The notes under the pieces were generated by a model. It was not told where the DNA came from, did no database searches, and worked only from the letters and a program-made list of their open reading frames with translations. Positions 35,705 through 44,272 of a DNA stretch of 64,000 bases are shown here, piece after piece; position 1 is the first letter of the stretch, and each line of letters begins with the position of its first letter. The translations under genes were made by a program, and so were the position numbers. Source of the DNA: Duganella levis (GTDB lineage Bacteria; Pseudomonadota; Gammaproteobacteria; Burkholderiales; Burkholderiaceae_D); assembly GCF_009857605.1 (NCBI RefSeq), contig NZ_WWCT01000029.1, positions 1-64,000 on the forward strand, given 5' to 3'.

Positions 35705-36873
35705 GCCATTTCCTCAAATGCCCGCTCGATGTCGGCGATTAAATCATGTACGTCTTCCAGGCCCACGTTGAAGCGTATCAGTATGCCCTTGTCGGTCCAG
35801 TCCTTGCGCATATGCTGGATGCGATATGGCATAACCAGGCTGTTGGCGCCGCCCCAGCTATAGCCGATCTTGAACAGCTTGAGCGCATCGACAAAGCGGT
35901 CGGTCTGCGCTTCGGTATAACGTTCGTCGAAGATCACCGAGAAAAGGCCGCCGGCGCCGCTGAAGTCGCGCTTCCACGTTTCATGGCCGGGACATTCCGG
36001 GAACGCCGGATGCAGCACCTTGGTGACTTCGGGCCGCGTTTGCAGCCAGGCCGCCAGCTTGCGCGCCGCCGCGTCGTGCGCGTCGAAGCGCAGGCGCATG
36101 GTCGGCAAGCCGCGCTGCACCAGATACGCATCGTCCGCACCCACGCCCAGGCCAAGCCGCATATGCGCCAGGCTGATGCGGTCGTGCAGCTCGCGGTCGC
36201 GCGTGATGACGGCGCCCATCAGCACATCCGAACTGCCAGACTGGTATTTGGTCAGCGCCTGCATGATGATGTCCACGCCCAGATCGAAACCGCGCAGCGC
36301 GAGGCCGGCAGACCAGGTATTATCCAGCGCCACCAGCACACCGCGCTCGTGCGCCGCCTTGCAGATGGCCGGCAAGTCCGGCACTTCCATCGACACCGAT
36401 CCCGGCGCCTCGGTCCAGATCAGCTTTGTATTCGGCTGGATCAGCGCCGCGATGCCCTCGCCGATCAGCGGATCGTAATAGCGCGCGGTGATGCCAAAAT
36501 CGGCCGACAGCCAGCGCCCCAGTTCGCGATTCGGGTTGTAGACGTTATCCGGCAACAGCACATCGTCGCCGGATTTGAGCAGCGCGAAATCCACCATCGA
36601 GATGGCGGCCAGACCGCTCGGCGCCAGCAGGCAGTATTTGCCGTCCTCGATTTCCGCCAGCCGCGCCTCCAGCGTAAACGTGGTCGGCGTGCCATGCAGC
36701 CCGTAGGTATAGGCGTTCTTGTCTTTCCATTCGCCCGAGCGCATCGCCGCCACATTCTTGAACAGCACCGTGGAGGCGTGATGGATGCCGACCGGGAAAG
36801 CGTCGAAGCCTTCCGGCGCCTTGTAGTCCGTGTGGATCAGCGCCGTCTGCGGCGATTTCTTCATGGTCGCCAT
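35701..36873 (-). CDS. metC: Cystathionine beta-lyase / Cys-Met metabolism PLP enzyme
   Basis: A 390-residue enzyme of the Cys/Met-metabolism PLP family: YGLHGTPTTFTLEARLAEIE near the N-terminus, APSGLAAISM, VALDNTWSAGL, and the PLP lysine in ALTKYQSGSSDVLMG. It most resembles MetC-type cystathionine beta-lyases, which cleave cystathionine to homocysteine, pyruvate and ammonia. The ATG at 36873 overlaps the upstream propeller gene (TGATG), though a Met three codons later is possible. Its own stop overlaps the hisC ATG. Reaction specificity in this family is hard to predict, so metC is provisional. Confidence 0.8.
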   Translation of the reverse strand: MATMKKSPQTALIHTDYKAPEGFDAFPVGIHHASTVLFKNVAAMRSGEWKDKNAYTYGLHGTPTTFTLEARLAEIEDGKYCLLAPSGLAAISMVDFALLKSGDDVLLPDNVYNPNRELGRWLSADFGITARYYDPLIGEGIAALIQPNTKLIWTEAPGSVSMEVPDLPAICKAAHERGVLVALDNTWSAGLALRGFDLGVDIIMQALTKYQSGSSDVLMGAVITRDRELHDRISLAHMRLGLGVGADDAYLVQRGLPTMRLRFDAHDAAARKLAAWLQTRPEVTKVLHPAFPECPGHETWKRDFSGAGGLFSVIFDERYTEAQTDRFVDALKLFKIGYSWGGANSLVMPYRIQHMRKDWTDKGILIRFNVGLEDVHDLIADIERAFEEMA

Positions 36874-38117
36874 CAGCGCATATTGCCGGTATGGCCCAGC
36901 GAGTAGCGGCCCGGTTGCGGCCATACGGTCAGGCCGTGCGGCTCCTGGCCGACCTTGACCTGCTTGACGTCGCCGTTGGCGGTGTCGATGCGGTACACCA
37001 CATCATCGAAGCGGCCGGACAGCCACAGATATTTGCCGTCGGCGCTGACGTTGCCCATGTCCGGGCTGCCGCCGCCGGGAATCGCCCATTGCGACACCAC
37101 TTTTTCGGTAGCGAAGTCAATCACCGTCACGCGGCCCTTGCCTTTACGCTTGCCGTGGATATTGTGCGTGCCACGGTTGGCCACATACAGCTTGGTGCCG
37201 TCGCGGCTTGGATACAGACCGTGCGCACCAACGCCGGTCGGGATGAAGCCTACCTTGGTGAAGGTGGCCGCATCGACGATGTGCACGCCGTCGGCGTCCA
37301 TGTCGGCGATGTAGTAACGTTTACCGTCCGGCGAGACGCGGATATCCTGCGGCATGCCCTTCTTCTTGCTGCACACCTCATTCGCCAGCAGTTGGTCGAT
37401 CGGGTCTTTTTCGGAGAAGCGCGTAGTCGGCATCGACAGCTTCAGATAACCGTCCACCTTGCGCGCCGCGAGGTCGATGCGCGCCACGGCGCCATCGAAT
37501 TCGCAGGTGAACATGGCGTAGCGGCCGTCCGGCGAGAAGTCGGCGTGGTTGATGCCGCCGCATTGCGGCACATCGATCGCGTACTGCATCGCCATCGTCT
37601 TCGGATCGCGGAAGTCCAGGCGGTGCAAGGCTTCCGCCACCACGATGGCGGATTTACCGTCCGGCGAGAAGTACATATTGTATGGGTCGTCCACCGCCAC
37701 CTGCGGGCCAGGCTTGCCGGTGCGTGGATCGATCGGCGTCAGGCTGCCCTTGTTGGTGCGCTCGGCGTTATTCGCCACCCACAGCGTTTGCAGGTCGTAG
37801 GCCGGCACCACGTGCTGCGGGCCGACGCCGACCTTGAACTTGTCGACCACCTTCAGCGTTTCGGGATCGATCACATACACGTCGTTGGAGCGCAGATTAG
37901 GCACGTAGACGCGCTGCAGCTGGTCCTTGACTGCAGGACTCATATTGGCCGGGCCGATGCCGGCGTAGACGTTGACCGGCGCCGCGGGCGCCGCACCGGC
38001 GGCCGGCGCGGCTTGTGCAGCCTGCGCGTTCTCCATGTTGGCGACAGCCAGCAAACCGCCAGCGCCGATCAAACCAGCGACGGCCAGCGCCGCCAAGACG
38101 ATACGATTAGTTTTCAT
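36873..38117 (-). CDS. Secreted YVTN-type beta-propeller protein
   Basis: A 414-residue protein with an N-terminal signal or anchor (hydrophobic about 7-27) and an Ala-rich spacer. About seven beta-propeller blades follow, with repeated patterns such as YVPNLRSNDVYVIDPET, SPDGK (several copies), and LYVANRGTHNI. It resembles YncE/YVTN-repeat proteins and the amine-dehydrogenase heavy-chain fold. It is probably periplasmic. It overlaps the genes on both sides by 1-4 bases, which implies a shared role with the creatininase-like and PLP enzymes. The function is unknown. Confidence 0.8.
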   Translation of the reverse strand: MKTNRIVLAALAVAGLIGAGGLLAVANMENAQAAQAAPAAGAAPAAPVNVYAGIGPANMSPAVKDQLQRVYVPNLRSNDVYVIDPETLKVVDKFKVGVGPQHVVPAYDLQTLWVANNAERTNKGSLTPIDPRTGKPGPQVAVDDPYNMYFSPDGKSAIVVAEALHRLDFRDPKTMAMQYAIDVPQCGGINHADFSPDGRYAMFTCEFDGAVARIDLAARKVDGYLKLSMPTTRFSEKDPIDQLLANEVCSKKKGMPQDIRVSPDGKRYYIADMDADGVHIVDAATFTKVGFIPTGVGAHGLYPSRDGTKLYVANRGTHNIHGKRKGKGRVTVIDFATEKVVSQWAIPGGGSPDMGNVSADGKYLWLSGRFDDVVYRIDTANGDVKQVKVGQEPHGLTVWPQPGRYSLGHTGNMR

Positions 38118-38962
38118 TTGGATGCTTTACTAGAAGTAGACGGCGCGCCATGCGCCGCAAAATCGGAAATCGCTGCCACCGAGGCGTCGACGATGCGCTG
38201 CACGCCAAGCTTGCCCAATTCGGCGGTAGCGCGGCGCGCGTCACCGCGCACGCCTTGCGCAGCGGTCGGCGACGGCCCTTTGGCCAGCGCCTCGGTACGC
38301 ACCAGGGATTTATCGGTAGCCAGCATCAGCGCCGCATCGGCCAGGCCGGCATGCAGGCCGATTTCGGCCTTGCTGTAGCCGCGCTTTTCAAGATCGGCGA
38401 TAAACGGTTCCTGCGTGACGTCGTAATAGGCCAGCAGCGCCAGGGCCGCAGCGTCGCCATCCTTGGCCCAGGCCTTGTTCAGCTTCTGCGCCACGCGGGT
38501 TTCGCTTTTCTGGTAACCGCCATGGTCGCCGATGAAGACGATGCGGCGGAAGCCGTGCTGGCGCAGGCTTTGCGCGGTGGCGACCAGCAGCTCTTCAAAG
38601 GTGGCTTCGGGAATCGACAAGGTGCCGGCAAACTTCATGTGGCCAGCCGGCGGCGTGATGCTGCCTTCCGGGACGTAAGCCACTACCGGGGCGACCACCG
38701 CATTGCCGAGCTTTTGCGCGATCATCCGCGCCAACACGGTGGCGCGCACATTGTGCTTGCCCAGCGCGATATAGGGACCGCTTTGTTCGGTGCCACCGAT
38801 CGGAATGATGGCGGTGGTGGCGCCGGCGTCAATGCGGGAACGCAGCTCGGTGCTGGTCATCTCTTCCAGCATGACGGCCGCGTCGGCGGCCAATACAGGC
38901 CGCGCCAGCAGGCCGGCCAGCAGGCAGGCGGCAAGCGCCGCCGGGAGTTTCAAGTCACGCAT
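38114..38962 (-). CDS. Secreted creatininase-family protein, altered metal site
   Basis: A 282-residue protein with a Sec signal (about 1-25, ending VLAADA). The creatininase/MftE fold is indicated by AIIPIGGTEQSGPYIALGKHN and by IGDHGGYQKSE. In classical members the first motif reads TEQHGPHxPLGTD; here the first His is Ser and the final Asp is replaced by His, so the metal site is altered or uses other ligands. Creatininase relatives hydrolyse amides or, as in mycofactocin maturation, cleave a peptide. It is the first gene of the four-gene overlapping operon, and the ATG at 38962 starts the signal peptide. A rimO terminator lies just upstream. Confidence 0.8.
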   Translation of the reverse strand: MRDLKLPAALAACLLAGLLARPVLAADAAVMLEEMTSTELRSRIDAGATTAIIPIGGTEQSGPYIALGKHNVRATVLARMIAQKLGNAVVAPVVAYVPEGSITPPAGHMKFAGTLSIPEATFEELLVATAQSLRQHGFRRIVFIGDHGGYQKSETRVAQKLNKAWAKDGDAAALALLAYYDVTQEPFIADLEKRGYSKAEIGLHAGLADAALMLATDKSLVRTEALAKGPSPTAAQGVRGDARRATAELGKLGVQRIVDASVAAISDFAAHGAPSTSSKASK

Positions 38963-38974
38963 AAGGCTCACTAA

Positions 38975-39013
38975 CAAAAAAAAGGCGGACCGCGATAACG
39001 CCGGTCCGCCTTT
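38975..39013 (-). terminator. Intrinsic terminator after rimO
   Basis: An 11-bp stem AAAGGCGGACC/GGTCCGCCTTT with an 11-base loop and a T run on the reverse strand. It lies 30 bases past the rimO stop and directly before the creatininase-like gene, separating the two units. Confidence 0.9.
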
Positions 39014-39042
39014 ATTATAGTGGATGTGCCGTGAAAAACGCC

Positions 39043-40434
39043 TTAAAGCGCCTCACCCCACAAATCGTGGGCATCCGAGGTCGTGATTTTTACGTCAACA
39101 AACTGGCCGACTACCAGCTTCTTGTGCGGTTCGTACGGCGGTTTGACGTACACCACGCCATCGATTTCCGGCGCGTCGGCAGCCGAGCGGCCCACGCCGC
39201 CGGTGCGGTTGACTTCATCGATCAGCACGCGGACGGTCTTGCCGACTTTCGCTTTCAGGCGCGCTTTGGAGATTTCTTCCTGCAGCAGCATCACGCGGCC
39301 ACGGCGCTCTTCGCGCACTTCTTCCGGCACTGGATTAGCCAGTTCGTTGGCGGTGGCGCCTTCCACCGGCGAGTAGGCGAAGCAGCCCAGGCGGTCGATC
39401 TGCGCTTCCTTCAGGAAGTCCAGCAGGTATTCGAATTCCTCTTCCGTCTCGCCAGGGAAGCCGGCGATGAAGGTCGAGCGGATGGTCAGGTCCGGATTCA
39501 TTTTGCGCCAGGCCAGGATGCGGTCCAGGTTTTTCTCGCCGCTGGCCGGACGCTTCATGCGCTTCAGCACATCCGGATGCGCGTGCTGCATCGGAATGTC
39601 CAGGTACGGCAAAATGTGTTCGCCCATCAGCGGGATCACCTGATCAACGTGCGGGTATGGATACACGTAGTGCATGCGCACCCAGGCGCCGTAGGACTTG
39701 GCCAGTTCGCCCAGCGCTTCCATCAGCTGCGTCATGTGAGTCTTGATCGGACGGCCGTTCCAGAAACCGGTGCGGAACTTGACGTCCACGCCGTAGGCCG
39801 AGGTATCCTGCGAAATCACCAGCAGTTCCTTGACGCCCGACTTGAACAGGTTCTCCGCTTCCAGCAGCAGTTCGCCGATAGGACGCGACACCAGGTCGCC
39901 GCGCATCGATGGAATGATGCAGAACGAGCAGCGGTGATTGCAGCCTTCCGAGATTTTCAGGTAAGCGTAGTGCTTCGGCGTCAGCTTGATGCCTTGCGCC
40001 GGAATCAGGTCGATGAACGGCTCGTGCGGCTTAGGCAGGTGCAGGTGGACCGAATCCATCACTTCAGCCAGCGCGTGCGGGCCGGTGACGGCCAGCACCT
40101 TCGGGTGGACCTTGGTGATGATGTCGTCGCCGGCGGCGTCCTTCTTGGCGCCCAGGCAGCCGGTGACAATCACCTTGCCGTTTTCGGCCAGCGCTTCGCC
40201 GATGGCGTCCAGCGATTCCTGCACGGCGGCGTCGATGAAGCCGCAGGTGTTGACGATCACCAGATCGGCGCCGGCATAGGACTTGGCGGTCTCGTAACCT
40301 TCAGCACGGAGCTGGGTCAGGATCTGTTCGGAGTCGACCAGCGCTTTAGGGCAGCCGAGCGATACAAAGCCCACTTTCGGTGCTGGCGCGCCGGCGGCTG
40401 GCTGGGGAAAACGGGAGAGTGGTTGCGATTGCAT
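39043..40434 (-). CDS. rimO: Ribosomal protein S12 methylthiotransferase
   Basis: A 463-residue radical SAM methylthiotransferase. The N-terminal UPF0004 domain carries three cluster cysteines (SLGCPKALVDSE, NTCGFID, TGCLGAKK). The radical SAM core has CNHRCSFC, and a C-terminal TRAM domain (about 395-460) ends the protein. It adds a methylthio group to Asp of ribosomal protein S12. RimO rather than MiaB is favoured by the SLGCPKALVDSE pattern. It is divergent from the LacI regulator; a terminator follows. Confidence 0.95.
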   Translation of the reverse strand: MQSQPLSRFPQPAAGAPAPKVGFVSLGCPKALVDSEQILTQLRAEGYETAKSYAGADLVIVNTCGFIDAAVQESLDAIGEALAENGKVIVTGCLGAKKDAAGDDIITKVHPKVLAVTGPHALAEVMDSVHLHLPKPHEPFIDLIPAQGIKLTPKHYAYLKISEGCNHRCSFCIIPSMRGDLVSRPIGELLLEAENLFKSGVKELLVISQDTSAYGVDVKFRTGFWNGRPIKTHMTQLMEALGELAKSYGAWVRMHYVYPYPHVDQVIPLMGEHILPYLDIPMQHAHPDVLKRMKRPASGEKNLDRILAWRKMNPDLTIRSTFIAGFPGETEEEFEYLLDFLKEAQIDRLGCFAYSPVEGATANELANPVPEEVREERRGRVMLLQEEISKARLKAKVGKTVRVLIDEVNRTGGVGRSAADAPEIDGVVYVKPPYEPHKKLVVGQFVDVKITTSDAHDLWGEAL

Positions 40435-40526
40435 ATGGTTGCCTAAAGCTTCACAATAATTACGAGCAATCGACGATTATACCATGTTACGATAGTGGCT
40501 TAACGCCCATTGCTAGAGGAGATTGT

Positions 40527-41534
40527 GTGGCAACACTGAAAGACGTCGCAATGCTTGCTGGTGTAGGCATGTCGACAGCATCGCGCGCCATTTCCGGCGC
40601 CGGCCCGGTCTCGGCGGAAGCGATGAAGAAGGTGCAAGCCGCCATCGAGCAACTCAACTTCCGCCCCTCCTCCATCGGCCGCTCGCTGTCGGCGCAGTCG
40701 CTGGGCATGATCGGCATTTTCTGCCCCTCCTTCTTCGGCGCCTACTACGGCACCATCCTCAAGCAAACCGACATCGAACTGCGCGCCATGCGCCGCCACG
40801 TGGTGGTGGCCACCGGTTGTGGCGACGGCTCGCCGCGCGATGAAGCCATCGAAGCGGTCAAGTTCCTGATCGGCCGCGATTGCGACGGCATCGTGGTGCT
40901 GGGTCACGACCTGCTGGACGAAGACATGCAGATGCTGCACAAGATGCATCCGAAGATGGCCTTCCTCAACCGCCGCAGTCCGGGGCTGGAGGCGTCGTCG
41001 TTCTGCCCGGACCATTACCACGGCGGCGAACTGGCTGCGCGCACTTTGCTGGATGCCGGCCATCGCCAGCTGGCGGTGATTTCCGGCCCGGTCGGCACTT
41101 CGGACAATGAGGAGCGCTTGAATGGCTTCTTCGACGAGCTGGCGCGCCACGGCATCGAACGCGATGCGGTGCGCCTGATCGCATCGGACTTCTCGCGCGA
41201 AGGCGGCTTTGGCGCCACGCAGCAACTGGTCAACGAAGGCTGCCAGTTCACCGGCCTGTTTTGCGCCAATGATGAGATGGCGGTTGGTGCGATGTCGTGC
41301 TTCCACCGCGCCGGCGTGCGCGTGCCGGACGACGTGTCGATCGTCGGCTATGACGATGACTATTCGGCGGAATTTTCGTCACCGGGCCTGACCTCGGTGC
41401 ACATCCCGATGCAGCAGCTGACCCAGAATGCGGTGCGCTGGCTGCTCAACATCTGCTACGGCACCCAGCACGAAATTTCGCGCGCGTTTCCGGTGACCGT
41501 CACCATGCGCGGCTCGGTCGCGCCCCACTCTTGA
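40527..41534 (+). CDS. LacI-family transcriptional regulator
   Basis: A 335-residue repressor. The N-terminal helix-turn-helix is ATLKDVAMLAGVGMSTASRA, with a hinge helix following, and a periplasmic-binding-like sugar domain (about 60-335) includes GLFCANDEMAVGAM. The start is GTG at 40527 with an AGAGGAGA ribosome site, which places the HTH at the very N-terminus as is normal. Two 16-bp palindromes of LacI type lie before the TonB receptor and the beta-glucosidase genes, so this protein probably represses the neighbouring beta-glucoside locus and is released by a sugar. Confidence 0.92.
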   Translation: MATLKDVAMLAGVGMSTASRAISGAGPVSAEAMKKVQAAIEQLNFRPSSIGRSLSAQSLGMIGIFCPSFFGAYYGTILKQTDIELRAMRRHVVVATGCGDGSPRDEAIEAVKFLIGRDCDGIVVLGHDLLDEDMQMLHKMHPKMAFLNRRSPGLEASSFCPDHYHGGELAARTLLDAGHRQLAVISGPVGTSDNEERLNGFFDELARHGIERDAVRLIASDFSREGGFGATQQLVNEGCQFTGLFCANDEMAVGAMSCFHRAGVRVPDDVSIVGYDDDYSAEFSSPGLTSVHIPMQQLTQNAVRWLLNICYGTQHEISRAFPVTVTMRGSVAPHS

Positions 41535-41557
41535 ACCCCGCAGGGCCACGCAGGGGG

Positions 41558-41577
41558 CTGACCCCGTACGGGGTCAG
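41558..41577. repeat. GGGGTCAG-family palindrome (inverted form)
   Basis: A perfect 20-bp palindrome CTGACCCCGTACGGGGTCAG in the gap between the LacI and TonB-receptor genes. The octamer GGGGTCAG recurs at the ends of the two larger hairpins at 44.2 and 55.4 kb, but in opposite orientation. It may be a REP-like remnant. Confidence 0.7.
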
Positions 41578-41614
41578 ACCCCGACCTCTGCGCGACGCTT
41601 AGGGGTGCAAGCAT

Positions 41615-41647
41615 AAAAAAAGGGCTGGCGAGGGGAGCCGCCAGCCC
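41615..41647 (-). terminator. Intrinsic terminator after TonB receptor
   Basis: A 9-bp stem GGGCTGGCG/CGCCAGCCC with an 8-base loop and a run of seven Ts on the reverse strand, 27 bases after the receptor stop codon. Confidence 0.9.
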
Positions 41648-41673
41648 GAAAGACTACTTACCCCTTACTGCTA

Positions 41674-44100
41674 TCAGAACTTGACCGACACCCGGCCGCC
41701 GAAGGTGCGCGGGTTGTTGTAGTACGCGGCCCAGATCTGCTGCGTCGGCTGGCATGGCGCGCCGACCTGCGTGCAGACTTCGATCGCGTCGTACTTCACT
41801 TCCTTGTCGGTGGCATTGTTGACGAACAGCTCCGCCGTGTAAGCCTTGTTGCGTGGCTCGAAGCGCACGCTCAGGTCCAGCGTGGTGTACGAATCCTGCA
41901 TCTTCACGCCTGGATGGCCCGGCACGTCGTTGGCAAATGCGCCCGATCCGACGAAGGACTTGGTTTCGTAGTGCGCCGAAATACGCGGCGTGATGCGGCC
42001 CTTGCCGATGTCGAAATCACGCTCGTACATCAGCGTACTCGCAAAGGTCGGCGCGTGTTTCAGCACGGTGCCGCCGACGTTGACGGTCGGCGCGGTGGTG
42101 CCGCAGGCCTGGCCATTGGCGCGTGCCGCATCGACGTCGCAGGACAGGAAGTCGTCATAGCGCGCCTTCAGCCAGGTCGCGTTGCCGCTGAAGCGGTCGA
42201 CGCTGGTCGGACGCCACATCCATTCTGCCTCCACGCCCTTGACCGAAGCGCCGGCGGCGTTGAAGTTTTGCAGCGTGTTGTTGACTACCTGCGACTCCAG
42301 CTTGTCCTTGTACTTCATCCAGAAGGCGTCGATGTTCAGCGACAGCTGTTTGTTCAGCAGGTCCGACTTGAAGCCGAGTTCATAGCTGGTCAGCTTTTCA
42401 GGCTTGGTGGTGGCGCCGCCGTCGCCGATGGCCGGCGAGTGGAAGCCGGTGGTCACCGAAGCGAAGGTCAGGATATCCGGCGATACCTTGTACTCCACGC
42501 GGCCCAGCCAGGTGGCCTGGCCGTATGCCAGGTCGGCCGTGTTGTCGCCGTAGGTATTGCCGCAAGTGGCTTGATTCACCACCCCGCCCGGCCCAATGTT
42601 GTGGGTATTGATGGTGCCGACGCCTGGCGTGACCAGTTGCGCGATCTGGCTCGGCGTCAGGGTGGCGCCGCGCGGCGCGTTGTCCGGCCAGTTCGGGCAG
42701 GCCCAGTTCTGGCCGCCGATGTCGAACTTGTGGTCCTTGGTGTAGCGCGCGCCGGCGGTCAGCTTCCATACCGGATCGATATCGTAGCTGGCTTGCGCAA
42801 AGGCGGCCTTGGAATGCAGCTCGCGGTCGCCCTGGATGAAGGACATGGCCGAGGCGTACTGGCCCACGGTCGGCTGCACGAAGATCACGCTGCCGTTGGC
42901 GATATCCTGCGCCAGCATGGCTTCGGAAATCTGGCTGCGGTCGATGTCGAAGCGCACCTTGTTTTTCTCGCGGAAGAAGAACAGGCCGCCCACCCATTGC
43001 AACGGCGAGTCATATTCCGAACGCACCTGCACCTCGTTGGAGACGCTGTCGAACTGCGACCATTCGGTGCGGTTCTCGGCCTTGAAGCCTGGGTAGAAGC
43101 CGGCGTCCGCATCGCTGGCGTTGGTCCGTTTCAAACGGCTCCACGCGCCCAGATACTGGGTAGCGATGCCTTCCACCGGACGCCATTCGACCTTGGTCTT
43201 GGCGGTGATGATCGACTGGTCCAGGTTACCCGGCGTATCGATCAGCGCGGAGCGCAGATTCTGGCCCGGCTTCGGTTCGGCCGACAGGTAGATGTTGCCG
43301 GCGCCGGTGTCGCTGTAATAGTCGGCGATAAAGGTCGCCTTCAGCTCCGGCGTGAACTTCCACAGCAGCGAGGCGCGCGCGCCCGACTGGTTGCCGGCGC
43401 CGTACTTCTGCGCGCCCGGTGATACGTTGGAGCCCTTGAGGAAATCGACATATCCGTCATGCTGGTCCTTGATCGCGGCGATGCGCAGCGCGATGTCGTC
43501 GCTGAGCGGGATGTTGATCATGGCCTGCGTCTGGATGTGGTGGTAGTCGCCGATGGTGACGCTGGCCGAGCCGAACACCTTGGCGGTGCTTGGCGCGCCG
43601 GACACCAGGTTGACCGCGCCGGCGGTCGAGTTCCGGCCGTTCAGCGTACCTTGCGGGCCGCGCGCCACCTCGACGTGGTTCAGGTCATACATCAGCGCCG
43701 TGGCGCCCTGTGGACGCGGCACGTAGATGCCATCCACATAGAACGCCACCGCCGGGTCGCCCAGCTCCGTGTGATTGGCCGAGCCGACGCCGCGCATGTA
43801 GACGTGGACGCCGCCCGAATCGCTGTGCGGCTCCACAACCAGGCTAGGCACCATGGCGGTCATGGTCGCCAGATCCTTGACCTGGTTGTTGGCCAGCGTG
43901 TCCTGCGTGTAGGCCGTGATGGCCAGCGGCGTATCCTGCACCAGCGTGTCGCGGCGGGTGGCGGTGACGATAATCTTCTCCATGTTGTCGCCGGCGGCCG
44001 GGGTGGCGGCTGCAGGTGGTTGCTGTTGCTGCTGCGCGTATGCTGCGCCGCCGCTCAACATCATCTGGGCGATGCTTAAAGCTAGAACTGTTTTTTTCAT
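41674..44100 (-). CDS. TonB-dependent outer-membrane receptor
   Basis: An 808-residue receptor. A signal peptide (about 1-24, ending AYA) and a Gln/Pro-rich spacer precede a TonB-box-like segment (EKIIVTATRR). The plug domain (about 45-160) contains VEVARGPQGTLNGRNSTAGAVN, and a 22-strand type barrel ends in Phe (RVSVKF). It takes up substrates too large for porins using TonB energy. The ATG at 44100 with GAGGAGA is used. A LacI-type operator lies 24 bases upstream, and the ABC importer genes precede it on the same strand, so beta-glucan or glucoside uptake is inferred rather than iron. Confidence 0.92.
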   Translation of the reverse strand: MKKTVLALSIAQMMLSGGAAYAQQQQQPPAAATPAAGDNMEKIIVTATRRDTLVQDTPLAITAYTQDTLANNQVKDLATMTAMVPSLVVEPHSDSGGVHVYMRGVGSANHTELGDPAVAFYVDGIYVPRPQGATALMYDLNHVEVARGPQGTLNGRNSTAGAVNLVSGAPSTAKVFGSASVTIGDYHHIQTQAMINIPLSDDIALRIAAIKDQHDGYVDFLKGSNVSPGAQKYGAGNQSGARASLLWKFTPELKATFIADYYSDTGAGNIYLSAEPKPGQNLRSALIDTPGNLDQSIITAKTKVEWRPVEGIATQYLGAWSRLKRTNASDADAGFYPGFKAENRTEWSQFDSVSNEVQVRSEYDSPLQWVGGLFFFREKNKVRFDIDRSQISEAMLAQDIANGSVIFVQPTVGQYASAMSFIQGDRELHSKAAFAQASYDIDPVWKLTAGARYTKDHKFDIGGQNWACPNWPDNAPRGATLTPSQIAQLVTPGVGTINTHNIGPGGVVNQATCGNTYGDNTADLAYGQATWLGRVEYKVSPDILTFASVTTGFHSPAIGDGGATTKPEKLTSYELGFKSDLLNKQLSLNIDAFWMKYKDKLESQVVNNTLQNFNAAGASVKGVEAEWMWRPTSVDRFSGNATWLKARYDDFLSCDVDAARANGQACGTTAPTVNVGGTVLKHAPTFASTLMYERDFDIGKGRITPRISAHYETKSFVGSGAFANDVPGHPGVKMQDSYTTLDLSVRFEPRNKAYTAELFVNNATDKEVKYDAIEVCTQVGAPCQPTQQIWAAYYNNPRTFGGRVSVKF

Positions 44101-44123
44101 TGATGTCTCCTCGCTTATTCCAA

Positions 44124-44139
44124 GTGGAACCGGTTCCAC
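44124..44139 (-). promoter_or_regulatory. LacI-type operator before TonB receptor
   Basis: A perfect 16-bp palindrome GTGGAACCGGTTCCAC located 24 bases upstream of the receptor ATG. It differs from the operator at 49905-49920 only at one symmetric base pair on each side of the centre, giving consensus GTGGAAnCGnTTCCAC. LacI-family repressors bind sites of this size and symmetry. Confidence 0.85.
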
Positions 44140-44205
44140 CACAAGACGCACCTAGGCGTCGGGCCATACCATGGCAGACCCGGTAATTTAGCAACTACGG
44201 AAATT

Positions 44206-44263
44206 CGGGGTCAGTTCTGCCAAATGTACATGGGCTCGTGTGCATTTGGCAGAACTGACCCCG
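44206..44263. repeat. GGGGTCAG-family hairpin
   Basis: About 25 paired bases (one T-G mispair) with an 8-base loop, bounded by CGGGGTCAG and CTGACCCCG. It starts 10 bases past the stop of the ABC ATPase gene and lies before the TonB-receptor promoter. Its loop and right arm contain TGGGCTCGTGT, also present in the larger hairpin at 55.4 kb. Confidence 0.85.
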
Positions 44264-44272
44264 GGTTTTGCT

